64,000 bases of DNA, taken from positions 1 through 64,000 of the forward strand of contig CAJJBV010000001.1 of NCBI GenBank assembly GCA_905182525.1, written 5' to 3'. Shown piece after piece: positions 38,699-47,729 of the stretch (within the stretch, counting starts at the first letter, position 1; each line of letters opens with the position of its first letter). The notes under the pieces were generated by a model. That model made no database searches. It saw nothing but the letters and a program-made list of their open reading frames with translations, and was not told the DNA's origin. Position numbers and translations under genes: made by a program. Source of the DNA: Cryomorphaceae bacterium. GTDB lineage: Bacteria > Bacteroidota > Bacteroidia > Flavobacteriales_D > Parvicellaceae.

Positions 38699-39445
38699 AT
38701 GAAATTATTAGAAGGAAAAACAGCTATTATAACTGGTGGTAGTAGGGGAATAGGAAAAGGAATAGCATTAGTCTTTGCCGAGTATGGTGCAAATGTTGCA
38801 TTTACCTACTCATCATCTGTTGATTCTGCACTAGAATTAGAAAAAGAATTAAAAACTTTTGGTGTTAAAGTCAAAAGCTACAAAAGTAATGCTGCAAGTT
38901 ACAGTGAATCTCAAAAACTGATAGATGATGTTTTGATTGATTTTGACTCTATTGATATTTTGATAAATAATGCAGGTATAACTAAAGATAATTTATTAAT
39001 GAGAATGGGGGAGGAAGATTTTGACAAAGTTATTGAAGTTAATCTTAAGTCTGTTTTTAATATGACTAAAGCTGTTCAACGAACAATGCTTAAACAAAGA
39101 AAAGGTTCAATTATAAATATGAGTTCTGTTGTTGGTGTAAAAGGAAATGCTGGACAATCAAATTACGCTGCATCAAAAGCAGGAATTATAGGTTTCTCTA
39201 AATCTATTGCATTAGAACTTGGATCAAGAAATATTAGAAGTAATGTAATTGCACCAGGATTTATTGAAACTGAAATGACTTCTAGTCTTAATGAAGAAAC
39301 TGTTGACAGTTGGAGAAGCTCAATCCCACTTAAAAGAGGAGGATCACCCAAAGATATTGCAAATGCTTGTGTGTTTTTAGCTAGTGATTTAAGTTCTTAT
39401 ATAACAGGACAGACTTTGAACGTTGATGGAGGCATGTTAACATAA
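38699..39445 (+). CDS. fabG: 3-oxoacyl-[acyl-carrier-protein] reductase
   Basis: 248 aa. NADPH-dependent reduction of 3-oxoacyl-ACP in fatty acid elongation. Classical SDR: nucleotide loop TGGSRGIGKGIA (residues 13-24), NNAGITKDNLLMRM (the DNLL-RM motif is characteristic of FabG), catalytic Ser in NMSSVVGVKGNAGQ, Tyr and Lys in SNYAASKAG, and PGFIETEMTSSL. The C terminus DLSSYITGQTLNVDGGMLT is the usual one. This contrasts with the aberrant SDR at 4768, whose catalytic Tyr is missing. Confidence 0.93.
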   Translation: MKLLEGKTAIITGGSRGIGKGIALVFAEYGANVAFTYSSSVDSALELEKELKTFGVKVKSYKSNAASYSESQKLIDDVLIDFDSIDILINNAGITKDNLLMRMGEEDFDKVIEVNLKSVFNMTKAVQRTMLKQRKGSIINMSSVVGVKGNAGQSNYAASKAGIIGFSKSIALELGSRNIRSNVIAPGFIETEMTSSLNEETVDSWRSSIPLKRGGSPKDIANACVFLASDLSSYITGQTLNVDGGMLT

Positions 39446-39455
39446 CAAACTATCA

Positions 39456-41513
39456 TTGAGTAGAATTAATTTTGAATTACCTTTTTTCTTCTTTTTTGTA
39501 TTTATTACAATAGGATTTTTTTTAAGCTGGTATCTTTACAGAAAAGAAATAAAACAAAATAACTTATCAAAAGCAATAATCTATTTATTGTTTTTTTTAA
39601 GATTTTCAACTTTTACAATTCTAAGTATTTTTCTTCTTCAACCTAAAATTGTAAAATCAGAATTAGTTGAAGAAAAACCGATATTAGTTTTTGCTCAAGA
39701 CAACTCAAAAAGTATAGTTAATAATATCGATTCAATTTTTTATAAAAAAAAATATTCGGATTCCATCAGATATTATTTAAATGAACTTTCAAAGTACTAT
39801 GATGTTAGAACATGTGCTTTTGGTAGAGAAGTCAAATCAGATACTATTTTTACTTTCAGTGATAATTATTCAAATTTTGAAAACTTATATGATTTCGTTA
39901 GTAATAAGTACCATGGTACAAATATTACGGACTTAATTATAGCTTCGGACGGTATTGTAAATAGAGGTCAAGATTTATCATACTTATCACTTCAACCATC
40001 AATTTCTGTCAATACAGTTTTACTGGGTGATACGAATGATTATGATGACATGATGATTAAATCAATCAATAATAACAAATATGCCTTATTAGAAAATAAT
40101 TTTCCAATTGAAGCTTCTATTTATTCAAATAAAAATTTTCAAGATGTTGAAATTTGCTTGTTCTCAGGATCCGATCTTTTACAAGAAAAAAAGATCAAAT
40201 ATTTAAAAAAGGGAATATCTAAAATAAAATTTATTGAGAAAGCAAAAAAAAATGGGAATAAAGTATACAGGGTAGTTGTTAAGGAAAAATTGAGTGAAAA
40301 AAACATTTTAAATAATTCAATAAAAACATCTGTAGAAATAATAGATTATTCTCAGAAGATATTAATTTTAACATCAGGCCCTCATCCTGATATTTCTGCT
40401 CTAAATTGGGCATTAGAAGATCAATTAAAGTCAAAAGTAAGTACTTTTTATATTGATGATTTTGATGAGCAAATTAGTAATTATGATTTAGTTATTTTTT
40501 ATAAACCAACAGAAAATAATGAAATGATGAGAGCTTTAGAAAAAAGCAGAGATTTAAAACTTCCATCCTTAATTATTTCAGGTTCAAAATTAAAACCTTC
40601 TTCAAAAAACAATTTATTACTAGGATTAAAACAAAATAATTTCAAGGGAACTAATAAAGTTTCTGTACAATTAAATAATGATTTTAAATCTTTTAGACTT
40701 GAAGAAAAGTGGCTTAAAATAATAAATGATTTCCCACCAATTACTGTCCCATTTTCAGTTGATTATAAATTAGTTTCTAATGCTAATATTTTAGCATATC
40801 AAAGTATTAATAATTTAAAAATGAACTATCCGATGATTTATTTTTTTGATATTGAAAATACAAAACATGCAGTAATAATGGGAGAAGGAATTTGGAGATG
40901 GAAAATGACCGAATTTAAATCCTTTAATAATTCAAACGTATTTAAACAATTTTTTAAAAAAATCCTTCAATACTTAAAGAAAATTGATAAAAAATTAAGA
41001 TTAAATACTGTAGTTCCCATAGAGAACTTCGAGGATGATCCGCTGTATGTGTATGCTGAATACTATAATGAAATAATGGAGATAGAAAATGAAATTGACA
41101 TTGAATTTTCATATTCTAATTCAAGTGGAAAGGAATTTTCAAAAAATTTAATTTCTAGGGAAAATTTTTATGATTTAAAATTAAATGGTTTACCTCTTGG
41201 CAAGTACAAATATAAGATGATTGTAAAAAACAGTACTGAAAAAATATTAAATACTGGTGTTTTTTCTATTGTTGAATCTCCCATAGAAAAGCTAAATACT
41301 GTTGCAAATCATAGTAAATTGTCTTTAATCAATCAAAATGGAAGTAGTTTCTATTTTTCAAACTTTATAAAATTAAAAAATCAATTAATGTTGAGTTATG
41401 AAAGTAAAATAAAGGCTCATAATGAAAAAACAGAAAAAGATTTAATAAATTTTAAATGGCTTATTCTGTTACTATTGATTACCTTTTTTAGAATGGTTCT
41501 TAAGAAAAAATAA
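39456..41513 (+). CDS. VWA-like membrane protein (BatA/aerotolerance-like)
   Basis: 685 aa. Start TTG 39456 is forced, because an in-frame stop lies six codons upstream and there is no ATG before the signal-like membrane segments (LPFFFFFVFITIGFFLSWYL and IIYLLFFLRFSTFTILSIFL). A VWA-like domain follows (LVFAQDNSKSIVNNI, DSSKS-type MIDAS written DNSKS; DLIIASDGIVNRGQDL). Then a long periplasmic beta region and a final membrane helix (FKWLILLLLITFFRMVLKKK). Its layout resembles the BatA-like protein at 27599. It lies 10 bases after fabG, so co-transcription is likely. Function unknown. Confidence 0.75.
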   Translation: MSRINFELPFFFFFVFITIGFFLSWYLYRKEIKQNNLSKAIIYLLFFLRFSTFTILSIFLLQPKIVKSELVEEKPILVFAQDNSKSIVNNIDSIFYKKKYSDSIRYYLNELSKYYDVRTCAFGREVKSDTIFTFSDNYSNFENLYDFVSNKYHGTNITDLIIASDGIVNRGQDLSYLSLQPSISVNTVLLGDTNDYDDMMIKSINNNKYALLENNFPIEASIYSNKNFQDVEICLFSGSDLLQEKKIKYLKKGISKIKFIEKAKKNGNKVYRVVVKEKLSEKNILNNSIKTSVEIIDYSQKILILTSGPHPDISALNWALEDQLKSKVSTFYIDDFDEQISNYDLVIFYKPTENNEMMRALEKSRDLKLPSLIISGSKLKPSSKNNLLLGLKQNNFKGTNKVSVQLNNDFKSFRLEEKWLKIINDFPPITVPFSVDYKLVSNANILAYQSINNLKMNYPMIYFFDIENTKHAVIMGEGIWRWKMTEFKSFNNSNVFKQFFKKILQYLKKIDKKLRLNTVVPIENFEDDPLYVYAEYYNEIMEIENEIDIEFSYSNSSGKEFSKNLISRENFYDLKLNGLPLGKYKYKMIVKNSTEKILNTGVFSIVESPIEKLNTVANHSKLSLINQNGSSFYFSNFIKLKNQLMLSYESKIKAHNEKTEKDLINFKWLILLLLITFFRMVLKKK

Positions 41514-41530
41514 AGGGATGAAGTAAGTTG

Positions 41531-42061
41531 TTAATATAAATTATCATCTAACTCTTCATATCCTTGAGTGTCGTCATCTTTAAACTCATTCATTATGTCG
41601 TCAATTTCGTTTTGTTTAGGATCGTTATCTGTTAACGAAATTTCTTCATATTCTTTAGGTTTATATTCACCTAATTGATGAAGTATTGATATTTCCTTTT
41701 TACTTGTGGATATATTTTCTTTTAATATTTCTATATAAAATATATTCATGTTAAGAAAATCATTAACATATAAAAATTTAATTTCACTAGAATTAAACAC
41801 ATCTTCAATTAAAATAGAATCCATGAATTTAATGAGGTTTTCATCTCCAATATTCATATTCATTAATGTGATTTCCTCCCTTTTATCCCATGTCTCATTA
41901 CTGTAGTAAAATGAAGACATTTCTTTCATATTAAGATTGAAGTTTTCTACAAGGAAATTATGAAGATCCTTAAAACTACATTTTTTATAAATTCTTATGT
42001 CAGCAAATATATCTTCTTGAGTATCTGCAACAATTCTTATGTCAAGCGAATTATTTTTCAA
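41531..42061 (-). CDS. Plasmid pRiA4b ORF-3-like family protein
   Basis: 176 aa. Begins with a beta-rich domain (DIRIVADTQEDIFADIRIYK, FKDLHNFLVENFN, MSSFYYSNETWDKREEI, FLYVNDFLNMNIFYIEIL) matching the PF07929 (IS1096/pRiA4b ORF-3) fold as found in Bacteroidota, and ends in a strongly acidic tail (IDDIMNEFKDDDTQGYEELD). The name reflects the first members only; there is no sign of a plasmid or IS element here. The TTG start overlaps the corrected 3' end of the CCA-adding enzyme gene, so translation may be coupled. Function unknown. Confidence 0.75.
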   Translation of the reverse strand: MKNNSLDIRIVADTQEDIFADIRIYKKCSFKDLHNFLVENFNLNMKEMSSFYYSNETWDKREEITLMNMNIGDENLIKFMDSILIEDVFNSSEIKFLYVNDFLNMNIFYIEILKENISTSKKEISILHQLGEYKPKEYEEISLTDNDPKQNEIDDIMNEFKDDDTQGYEELDDNLY

Positions 42062-43482
42062 TTAGTCCAATTTCTTTAGCTTTAGTCAGCATATATTCTT
42101 TAGCATCTTCATAGCTGTTTTTTATTATACCATCTAAAATAGCATTTTTAATAGATTCTTTTAAGTATTCCGACCTCTTTACAAGGTTTAATATTAAAAG
42201 TATCCATAATTTCTTTTCCATCAATTGGGGGTTGCCAATTTTTAATTTTATCTCTATCTTCTAAATCTCTAAGTTTTTCTTTAACATTCTCAAATCTATT
42301 TAGATATTTTATTTTTTTTTCTTTGTTTTTTGAAGTAATATCCGACTTACAAAGTGTCATTAGATCTTCTAGCTCATCTCCTGCTTCAAATAGTAATCTT
42401 CTAAGGGCTGAATCTGTAATGCTTTCGTTAGTTAAAGAAATTGGTCTAAGATGTAATAAAACTAGTTTTTGAACATACTTCATTTTATTATCAAGAGGAA
42501 GTTTTAATTTCCTAAATATAGATGGAACCATTCTTGCTCCTTTATCCTCATGCCCGTGAAATGTCCAACCTTGAGTGGAATTAAACCTTTTGGTATTAGG
42601 TTTTGCAATGTCATGTAATAATGCAGCCCATCTTAACCATAAATTGCCGTTACTAAATGGAAGAATATTATCAAGAACTTTTAAAGTATGATAGAAATTA
42701 TCTTTATGGCTTTTCCCATTAATATTTTCAATTCCTTTTAATAATTGAAACTCAGGAAATATTATTTTGAGTAGACCTGTTTCTTCTAATAACTTAAACC
42801 CAGAACTAGGTCTTTTACTCAATATTATTTTATTTAGCTCTTCGGTAATTCTTTCTTGAGCAACTATTTTTATTCTATCAGCGTTTTTGGAAATTGCATT
42901 TAATGTTTCTTTCTCAATTTTGAAATCAAGTTGAGATGAGAATCTAATTGCTCTCATCATTCTTAATGGATCATCTGAAAAGGTCAAGTTAGGATCAAGT
43001 GGAGTTTTAAGTATCTTATTTTTAAGATCATTCAATCCATTGAAAGGATCAATTAATTGACCATAATCTTTACTATTTAACGATATTGCTAGGGCATTTA
43101 TTGTAAAATCTCTTCTTTTTTGATCTTCTTCAAATGTCCCTGTTTCTATCTTGGGATTTCTTGAGTTCGATCTATAACTTTCTTTTCTAGCCCCTACAAA
43201 TTGAACCTCTATATCGTCAACTATTATCATTGCAGTTCCAAAACTTTTAAAAACTTTAACAGGTGAACTTTTAAGCTTTTTAGCTGTTTTTTTTGCAAAA
43301 TCAATTCCACTTCCAATTGCGACTATATCAATATCTTTAGTTTCCCTATTCAATAATTGATCTCTTACGTACCCTCCAATTACAAACGCATCTTGCCCAA
43401 TCTCATTACCCACATTTGATATGGTTTCAAAGATTCTTTTAGATTTCAAAAGGTTACTATATCTATTTTCTGAGATATTCAA
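42051..43482 (-). CDS. cca: CCA-adding tRNA nucleotidyltransferase with HD domain, frameshifted at the 3' end
   Basis: Adds or repairs the 3' CCA of tRNA. Class II fold: FVIGGYVRDQLLNRETKDID with the catalytic DxD (DIDIVAIG), KSFGTAMIIVDDIEVQFVGA, RDFTINALAIS, DPLRMMRAIRFSSQLDF, then an HD phosphohydrolase domain (RWAALLHDIAKPNTKRF). The uncorrected frame stops at 42148 (GILKRIY). Deleting one A from the four-A run (plus-strand TTTT 42159-42162) continues as GILKESIKNAILDGII, NSYEDAKEYMLTKAKEIGLI, the normal family C terminus, to about 42051. The start overlaps the YrdC-family gene by 20 bases and the end overlaps the next start by about 11. Confidence 0.88.
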
Positions 43483-44047
43483 TTTGATCTTTGTTAATTT
43501 TTATTACTGATGATGGCTTTCCTGAAGATTTTACGTCAAAATTAATAATAACATCAACAGCATTTAAAATTGAGGAAGAAATATTATCGATAGTTTTTGG
43601 AAAAGAATCTCCGCTTAAATTTGCCGAAGTAGAAATTAATGGTGAATTAATAGATTTAATTATTTTTTTTAATTCAGGAACTGGTGTAACTCTAAATGAT
43701 ATTTCATTTAAATCATTAGATAAAAAAGAATATTCTTTTTTGCAATTTGGATATATTATAGTAGGAGGAAAGTTTGGCTCTTGTTCTATATCAATGACTT
43801 TAAAATTTATATGATTAATATATTTCGATAAGTTATTAGAATGATCCAATAAATTTATAAAAGGCATATTATGGGATCTTTTTTTTAATTCATAAACTTT
43901 AAGAACACTTTTTTTAATTGTTGATTTACAACCAATTGCCCAAATAGTTTCAGTTGGATATATAATGATTCCTCCCTTGTTGATAATATTAATAACAGAA
44001 TCAAATTCTGATTTATCTAACTTTTTATAATAAGCTGTTGTAGACAT
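43463..44047 (-). CDS. Threonylcarbamoyl-AMP synthase (TsaC/Sua5 family)
   Basis: About 194 aa from ATG 44047 (TTG one codon upstream is an alternative). Makes threonylcarbamoyl-AMP from threonine, bicarbonate and ATP for t6A37 in tRNAs. It shows GGIIIYPTETIWAIGC (nucleotide pocket), LKKRSHNMPFINLLD (K/R..S.N-type phosphate contacts), FRVTPVPELKKII and PLISTSANLSGDSFPKT, the SxSAN motif typical of TsaC. Next to the CCA enzyme, this fits a tRNA-maturation context. Better candidate for TsaC than the YciO-like paralogue at 24345. Confidence 0.85.
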   Translation of the reverse strand: MSTTAYYKKLDKSEFDSVINIINKGGIIIYPTETIWAIGCKSTIKKSVLKVYELKKRSHNMPFINLLDHSNNLSKYINHINFKVIDIEQEPNFPPTIIYPNCKKEYSFLSNDLNEISFRVTPVPELKKIIKSINSPLISTSANLSGDSFPKTIDNISSSILNAVDVIINFDVKSSGKPSSVIKINKDQIEYLRK

Positions 44048-45153
44048 CAATTAATTGTTTTGAGAGTACTTCTGGTTTAAATTTCTCTGCATGAATAAGA
44101 CCTTCTTTAATCATTGTCTTCCTAAGTTTATCATCCGTTAGGCAGACTTCAATTTGATGGGCAAATTCCTCACTATTTTGTGGGTCAATATATTTGCTAG
44201 TATTCCCCACCTGCTTCCTTAAAACAGCTTCCTTTACTACTAATTACTGGAATTTCACAATTTAGAGCTTCTAAAATTGGTATGCCAAACCCTTCAAAAA
44301 GTGACGGATATACAAATAATGATGAAAGTCTATATATAATAGGTAATTCCTCTATTGAAATGTTTTCTAAAAAAATTATTCTACTAATATCGAATTTAAT
44401 TTTTTTCATTTGAATCTTTAAAAAATTCATGTATTGAGTTGGTTTACCTATTACTACAAGAGGAATATCAATTTTCATAATATTAATAGCATTAATAACA
44501 GAGATCAAATTTTTTCTTGTTTCAATAGTTCCTACATTAAGTATAAAATTTTCTGGAAGATTAAATTTATTTTTAACTGAATTTAGCATATTTAAAGAAG
44601 ATTTCTTTCTAAAATTTTTATGGCAACTTTGATATATCACTTTAATTTTTTCAGGTTTAATTTTGTAAAAATCTATGATATCTTGCTTCGTTTGTTGGCT
44701 TATAGCAATAGTAAGATCAGAATGTTTAACGGCATATTTAAATTTTATATCGTATACTTTTCTATCAATTGATCTATAATTCCTTGGGAATCTTTTAAAA
44801 ATTAAATCATGAATGGTAACTATATATGGAATATTTTTAACTCTAACTCTAGGAATTTCATTACTTAATCCATGATATATATCAACCCCATTTTTAATAA
44901 TAGCTTTTTCCATATTTATGGATCGCCACAACCCTTTGAAAGTTTTATTTAATTTATTTTCTGGAAATATAGATTTTATATTATTGTAATCAGATATAAA
45001 ATCTAACCTTGGAGTTTCCGAATCTTTAGGAGCAAACAATAAGTATTCATTATTTGAATATTGTTGTACTAAATTCTCTATTAAATCTCTACTGTAATTT
45101 CCTAACCCAGTAAAATTTTGATAAGCTCTTTTTGCATCAAAACCTATTTTCAT
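44025..45153 (-). CDS. Glycosyltransferase family 4/1 (GT-B fold), frameshifted
   Basis: Transfers a sugar from an activated donor, probably for surface polysaccharide. The first part (44197-45153) has MKIGFDAKRAYQNFTGLGNY, GLSNEIPR, VTIHDLIFKRFPRN, VGTIETRKNLISVINAI and the donor-site PSLFEGFGIPILEALNCEIP then VISSKGSCFKEAGG. It stops at EY, while the next frame (to 44025) reads GNTSKYIDPQNSEEFAHQIE and LIHAEKFKPEVLSKQLIDVY. Removing one G from the four-G run (plus-strand CCCC 44205-44208) restores EAGGNTSKYIDP, the usual EAGGxxxxxxDP ending. It overlaps the start of the tsaC-like gene and follows dapD by 33 bases. Confidence 0.87.
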
Positions 45154-45186
45154 AGTCTATCGTTAATTAAAATAATTTTTATAAAA

Positions 45187-45999
45187 TTATACAGTAATTT
45201 CAAATTCTCTTAAAACTTCATTAAGAGATGTTTTTAAATCAGTACTTGCTTTACGTTCCCCTATTATCAAAGCACAAGGGACATGATAATCACCACTTTT
45301 AAATTTTTTATTGTAAGAACCGGGGATAACTACTTTCCTTTCTGGCACTAAACCTCTATATTCCTTTGGTTTTGATCCAGTAACATCAATTATTTTTGTA
45401 GAATTTGTAATTACCACATTTGCTCCCAAAACAGCTTCCTTCCCAACTCTTGCACCTTCAACAATTATACATCTTGAACCAATAAATGCATTATCTTCAA
45501 TAATTACAGGAGATGCTTGTAACGGCTCTAATACTCCACCTATTCCTACACCACCACTTAAGTGAACATTTTTACCTATTTGAGCACAGGAACCAACTGT
45601 TGCCCAAGTGTCAACCATTGTTCCAGAATCCACATAAGCACCAATATTTACATAGGAAGGCATCATAATGACATTTCTAGCTAAATAAGACCCATATCTA
45701 GCAATTGCGTGAGGAACAACTCTAACACCCTTTGTTGCATAATTGGATTTTAGTTTCATTTTGTCATGAAACTCTAATGGTCCAATTTCGATAGTTTCCA
45801 TTTTTCTTATTGGAAAATATAAAATAACAGCTTTTTTAATCCACTGATTAGTTATCCAAACCTCATTAACCTTATCACAAACTCTTAATTCCCCTATATC
45901 TAACATGTCAATCACCTTTTCGATAGCAATTATGGTGTTACTATCTTTTAATAGCTCTCTATTAATCCATGCATTATTGATAATATTTTCTAAATCCAT
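45187..45999 (-). CDS. dapD: 2,3,4,5-tetrahydropyridine-2,6-dicarboxylate N-succinyltransferase
   Basis: 270 aa. Succinyl-CoA-dependent step of lysine and meso-diaminopimelate synthesis, supplying cell-wall peptides. A left-handed parallel beta helix made of hexapeptide repeats is clear from residue 105 to 215 (MMPSYVNIGAYVDSGTMVDT, WATVGSCAQIGKNVHLSGGV, GIGGVLEPLQASPVIIEDNA, FIGSRCIIVEGARVGKEAVL), with the helical N-terminal domain before it. Length matches the family. Divergent from ruvX with 57 bases between. A GATATTTG box lies only 4 bases before the ATG. Confidence 0.95.
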   Translation of the reverse strand: MDLENIINNAWINRELLKDSNTIIAIEKVIDMLDIGELRVCDKVNEVWITNQWIKKAVILYFPIRKMETIEIGPLEFHDKMKLKSNYATKGVRVVPHAIARYGSYLARNVIMMPSYVNIGAYVDSGTMVDTWATVGSCAQIGKNVHLSGGVGIGGVLEPLQASPVIIEDNAFIGSRCIIVEGARVGKEAVLGANVVITNSTKIIDVTGSKPKEYRGLVPERKVVIPGSYNKKFKSGDYHVPCALIIGERKASTDLKTSLNEVLREFEITV

Positions 46000-46003
46000 A
46001 GTG

Positions 46004-46011
46004 CAAATATC
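46004..46011 (-). promoter_or_regulatory. Putative -7-like box just before dapD (GATATTTG)
   Basis: Near match to TAnnTTTG on the minus strand, followed by CACT and the ATG. If used, the mRNA would be leaderless or nearly so. Confidence 0.3.
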
Positions 46012-46044
46012 ATAATAAATTTAAATGGTTCTATTTTATAGGTT

Positions 46045-46052
46045 TATATTTG
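46045..46052 (+). promoter_or_regulatory. Putative -7 promoter box just before ruvX (TATATTTG)
   Basis: Exact TAnnTTTG, followed by ACTT and ATG 46057. The transcript start would fall at or inside the start codon, suggesting a leaderless mRNA. The -33 region is weak. Confidence 0.4.
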
Positions 46053-46056
46053 ACTT

Positions 46057-46491
46057 ATGAGTCAATTTTTATCCTTAGATTATGGACTAAAGAGAGTAGG
46101 TGTTGCATACTGTGAAGCTCCATTAAATATTGCATATGCACTAACTACAGTTAATACTAAAGATTTATTTAATTTTTTAGAGACCTACATAAAAAAAAAT
46201 AAAGTATCAAAAATTATAGTTGGAAATCCAAAGTCATTAAGAGGAGAACCAACTCATTCTACAGAATTCACCCATACTTTTTTTAATAAAATTTCAATAA
46301 TGTATCAAGAAATTGATTTTGAACTTTATGACGAAAGGTTTACATCAAAAATTGCTAAGCAAACAGTGTTAAGTAGTGGAGTCAAGAAAATGAAAAGGAG
46401 AAATAAGGAGAACATAGATAAAATTTCTGCAGTAATTATATTACAAGATTATTTACAATCAGTAGAGTTTTATAAACCGTCAAAAACATAG
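46057..46491 (+). CDS. ruvX: Holliday junction resolvase-like RuvX/YqgF nuclease
   Basis: 144 aa. RNase H-fold protein implicated in pre-16S rRNA 5' processing and resolvase activity. Metal ligands: first-strand Asp in SLDYGLKRVGVA, Glu in the mid region (KIIVGNPKSLRGEPTHSTEF) with the DERFTSK motif (YDERFTSKIAKQTVL), and the final Asp in KRRNKENIDKISAVIILQDY. Length is normal (about 140 aa). The 3' end overlaps the convergent FtsB/DivIC-like gene by 22 bases. Confidence 0.92.
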   Translation: MSQFLSLDYGLKRVGVAYCEAPLNIAYALTTVNTKDLFNFLETYIKKNKVSKIIVGNPKSLRGEPTHSTEFTHTFFNKISIMYQEIDFELYDERFTSKIAKQTVLSSGVKKMKRRNKENIDKISAVIILQDYLQSVEFYKPSKT

Positions 46492-46754
46492 ATGACTTCA
46501 TCTTGTTTTTTCATTAAATAATGCTCTCTAGCAAATTTTTCTAAAGCAAATTTATTAGTAGTTAATTGTTTAGTCTTTGTCTTGATATTTGAAATTTCAT
46601 TTTGTTTTTTGATGTTTTCTTCTTTAATATCGAAAAGCTCTGTTTTCATTTTAAACATTTTAAAAATAGTCGTATCATCTATAATTAACAAAGTAAATAA
46701 TAAGATAACTGTAGATAGTATATATCTGTTTTTAAATATTTGAAATGGTTTCAT
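46470..46754 (-). CDS. FtsB/DivIC-like septum formation initiator
   Basis: 94 aa bitopic membrane protein: short basic N terminus, one helix (YILSTVILLFTLLII), then a periplasmic coiled coil (KMKTELFDIKEENIKKQNEI, SNIKTKTKQLTTNKFALEKF) and the family end REHYLMKKQDEVIYVFD. Such proteins join FtsL and FtsQ to activate septal wall synthesis. The ARExY..K..DEVIYV end is the clearest family mark. Confidence 0.85.
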   Translation of the reverse strand: MKPFQIFKNRYILSTVILLFTLLIIDDTTIFKMFKMKTELFDIKEENIKKQNEISNIKTKTKQLTTNKFALEKFAREHYLMKKQDEVIYVFDGL

Positions 46755-46809
46755 ATTACAAGCTTATGAATTACTTTAAAAAAACATCTTTATGGTTTGA
46801 TTCTTTTTG

Positions 46810-46823
46810 AACATTTAAATGTT
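46810..46823. promoter_or_regulatory. 14-bp perfect palindrome AACATTTAAATGTT
   Basis: Located in the 195-base gap between the divergent ftsB-like gene and the lipoprotein gene. Could be an operator for either gene or chance in AT-rich DNA. No other feature was seen in this gap. Confidence 0.25.
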
Positions 46824-46949
46824 TATTCTAATAAAAAAAATTAATATATAATAATAAAGTAAATTTTGAAAAATTGAGTAATAATATACTGTGTACAAAA
46901 AACATATTATGAATATTTTTTATATTAAATTTAATATTAATATTACTAA

Positions 46950-47600
46950 ATGAAGATAAATATATGTCTGATTTTTTTTGTTGAAATACTATTTTTTTCA
47001 TGTGTTAAGGAAAAAGTTGAGTATCAAAACCCTTGCATTAGTGGGGTTTGCAATACTGATTACAAAGTTGTTTATTTAGGAGATACTTTAAACCCAAATT
47101 CTAATAATCATTGGGAATTGGAGTACAATGGTTTAAATTATTTTCAGGTTTGTGGCAATCTTTCAAAACTTAATGATCAATATGTTATTAATGGAGTTCC
47201 ATTAACAGAAGCTAATTTTGATTCTGATTATTGGATTTTATTTGATACTTTAAATTTTCAAGTTCCAATGTATTCTTACTTAGGTTGGTTTAATGATCAA
47301 ACTTTAAATAACCCTATTTCAATAGGTAATTACACTTATTCAATGGTTGATTTAATAAATCTTCATCCTCCTTTGAATATTGTTGGATATCAAATACCAA
47401 AATATTTTTGTTGGGAATGTCCATACGCATCAACTATTGTAGGTGTTCATTCTAAATATAATTATAGACCAACTTGTAACGTTTTTCTTGATAATGAAAT
47501 GATTGGTGATACCATAAATATATTTATAGAAACTATTTTTAATAATGATATAGGAGATAGTGATTCGGTAAATAATCAATTAAAAATTATAATTATTTAA
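46950..47600 (+). CDS. Hypothetical lipoprotein
   Basis: 216 aa. Signal MKINICLIFFVEILFFSC with a lipobox Cys at residue 18, then a Cys-containing segment (EYQNPCISGVCNTDYKVVYL) and a globular region with CGNLSKLNDQYVINGVPLTE and YFCWECPYASTIV. Even Cys spacing (C..C in two places) suggests disulfides or a metal site outside the cytoplasm. I do not recognise a family. Its own promoter is probable because the preceding gene runs the other way. Confidence 0.6.
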   Translation: MKINICLIFFVEILFFSCVKEKVEYQNPCISGVCNTDYKVVYLGDTLNPNSNNHWELEYNGLNYFQVCGNLSKLNDQYVINGVPLTEANFDSDYWILFDTLNFQVPMYSYLGWFNDQTLNNPISIGNYTYSMVDLINLHPPLNIVGYQIPKYFCWECPYASTIVGVHSKYNYRPTCNVFLDNEMIGDTINIFIETIFNNDIGDSDSVNNQLKIIII

Positions 47601-47654
47601 AGTGATATTAAAATGACAAATTAGCAAAAAAATTAATTTTAATTGTTTTGTTAG

Positions 47655-47665
47655 GACATTATGTC
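47655..47665. promoter_or_regulatory. Inverted repeat GACAT-T-ATGTC before htpG
   Basis: A 5+1+5 dyad, 65 bases before ATG 47730 and about 28 bases before a TATTCTTTG element (47694-47702) resembling a -7 box with one extra base. Candidate operator for a heat-shock repressor; inference only. Confidence 0.35.
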
Positions 47666-47729
47666 ATAGTTATTATTAAATTATTAATTGGCATATTCTT
47701 TGAAGATAATCAACAAAAAACCATAATAA

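Noticed and set aside
41531-42061. Mobile element suggested by the family name (IS1096/pRiA4b ORF-3)
   Set aside because: No transposase, terminal repeats or target duplication is present; the family is widespread on chromosomes.
907-44208. Programmed ribosomal frameshifting as the cause of the broken genes
   Set aside because: No shared slippery heptamer or downstream structure was seen at the sites, and shifts go in both directions.
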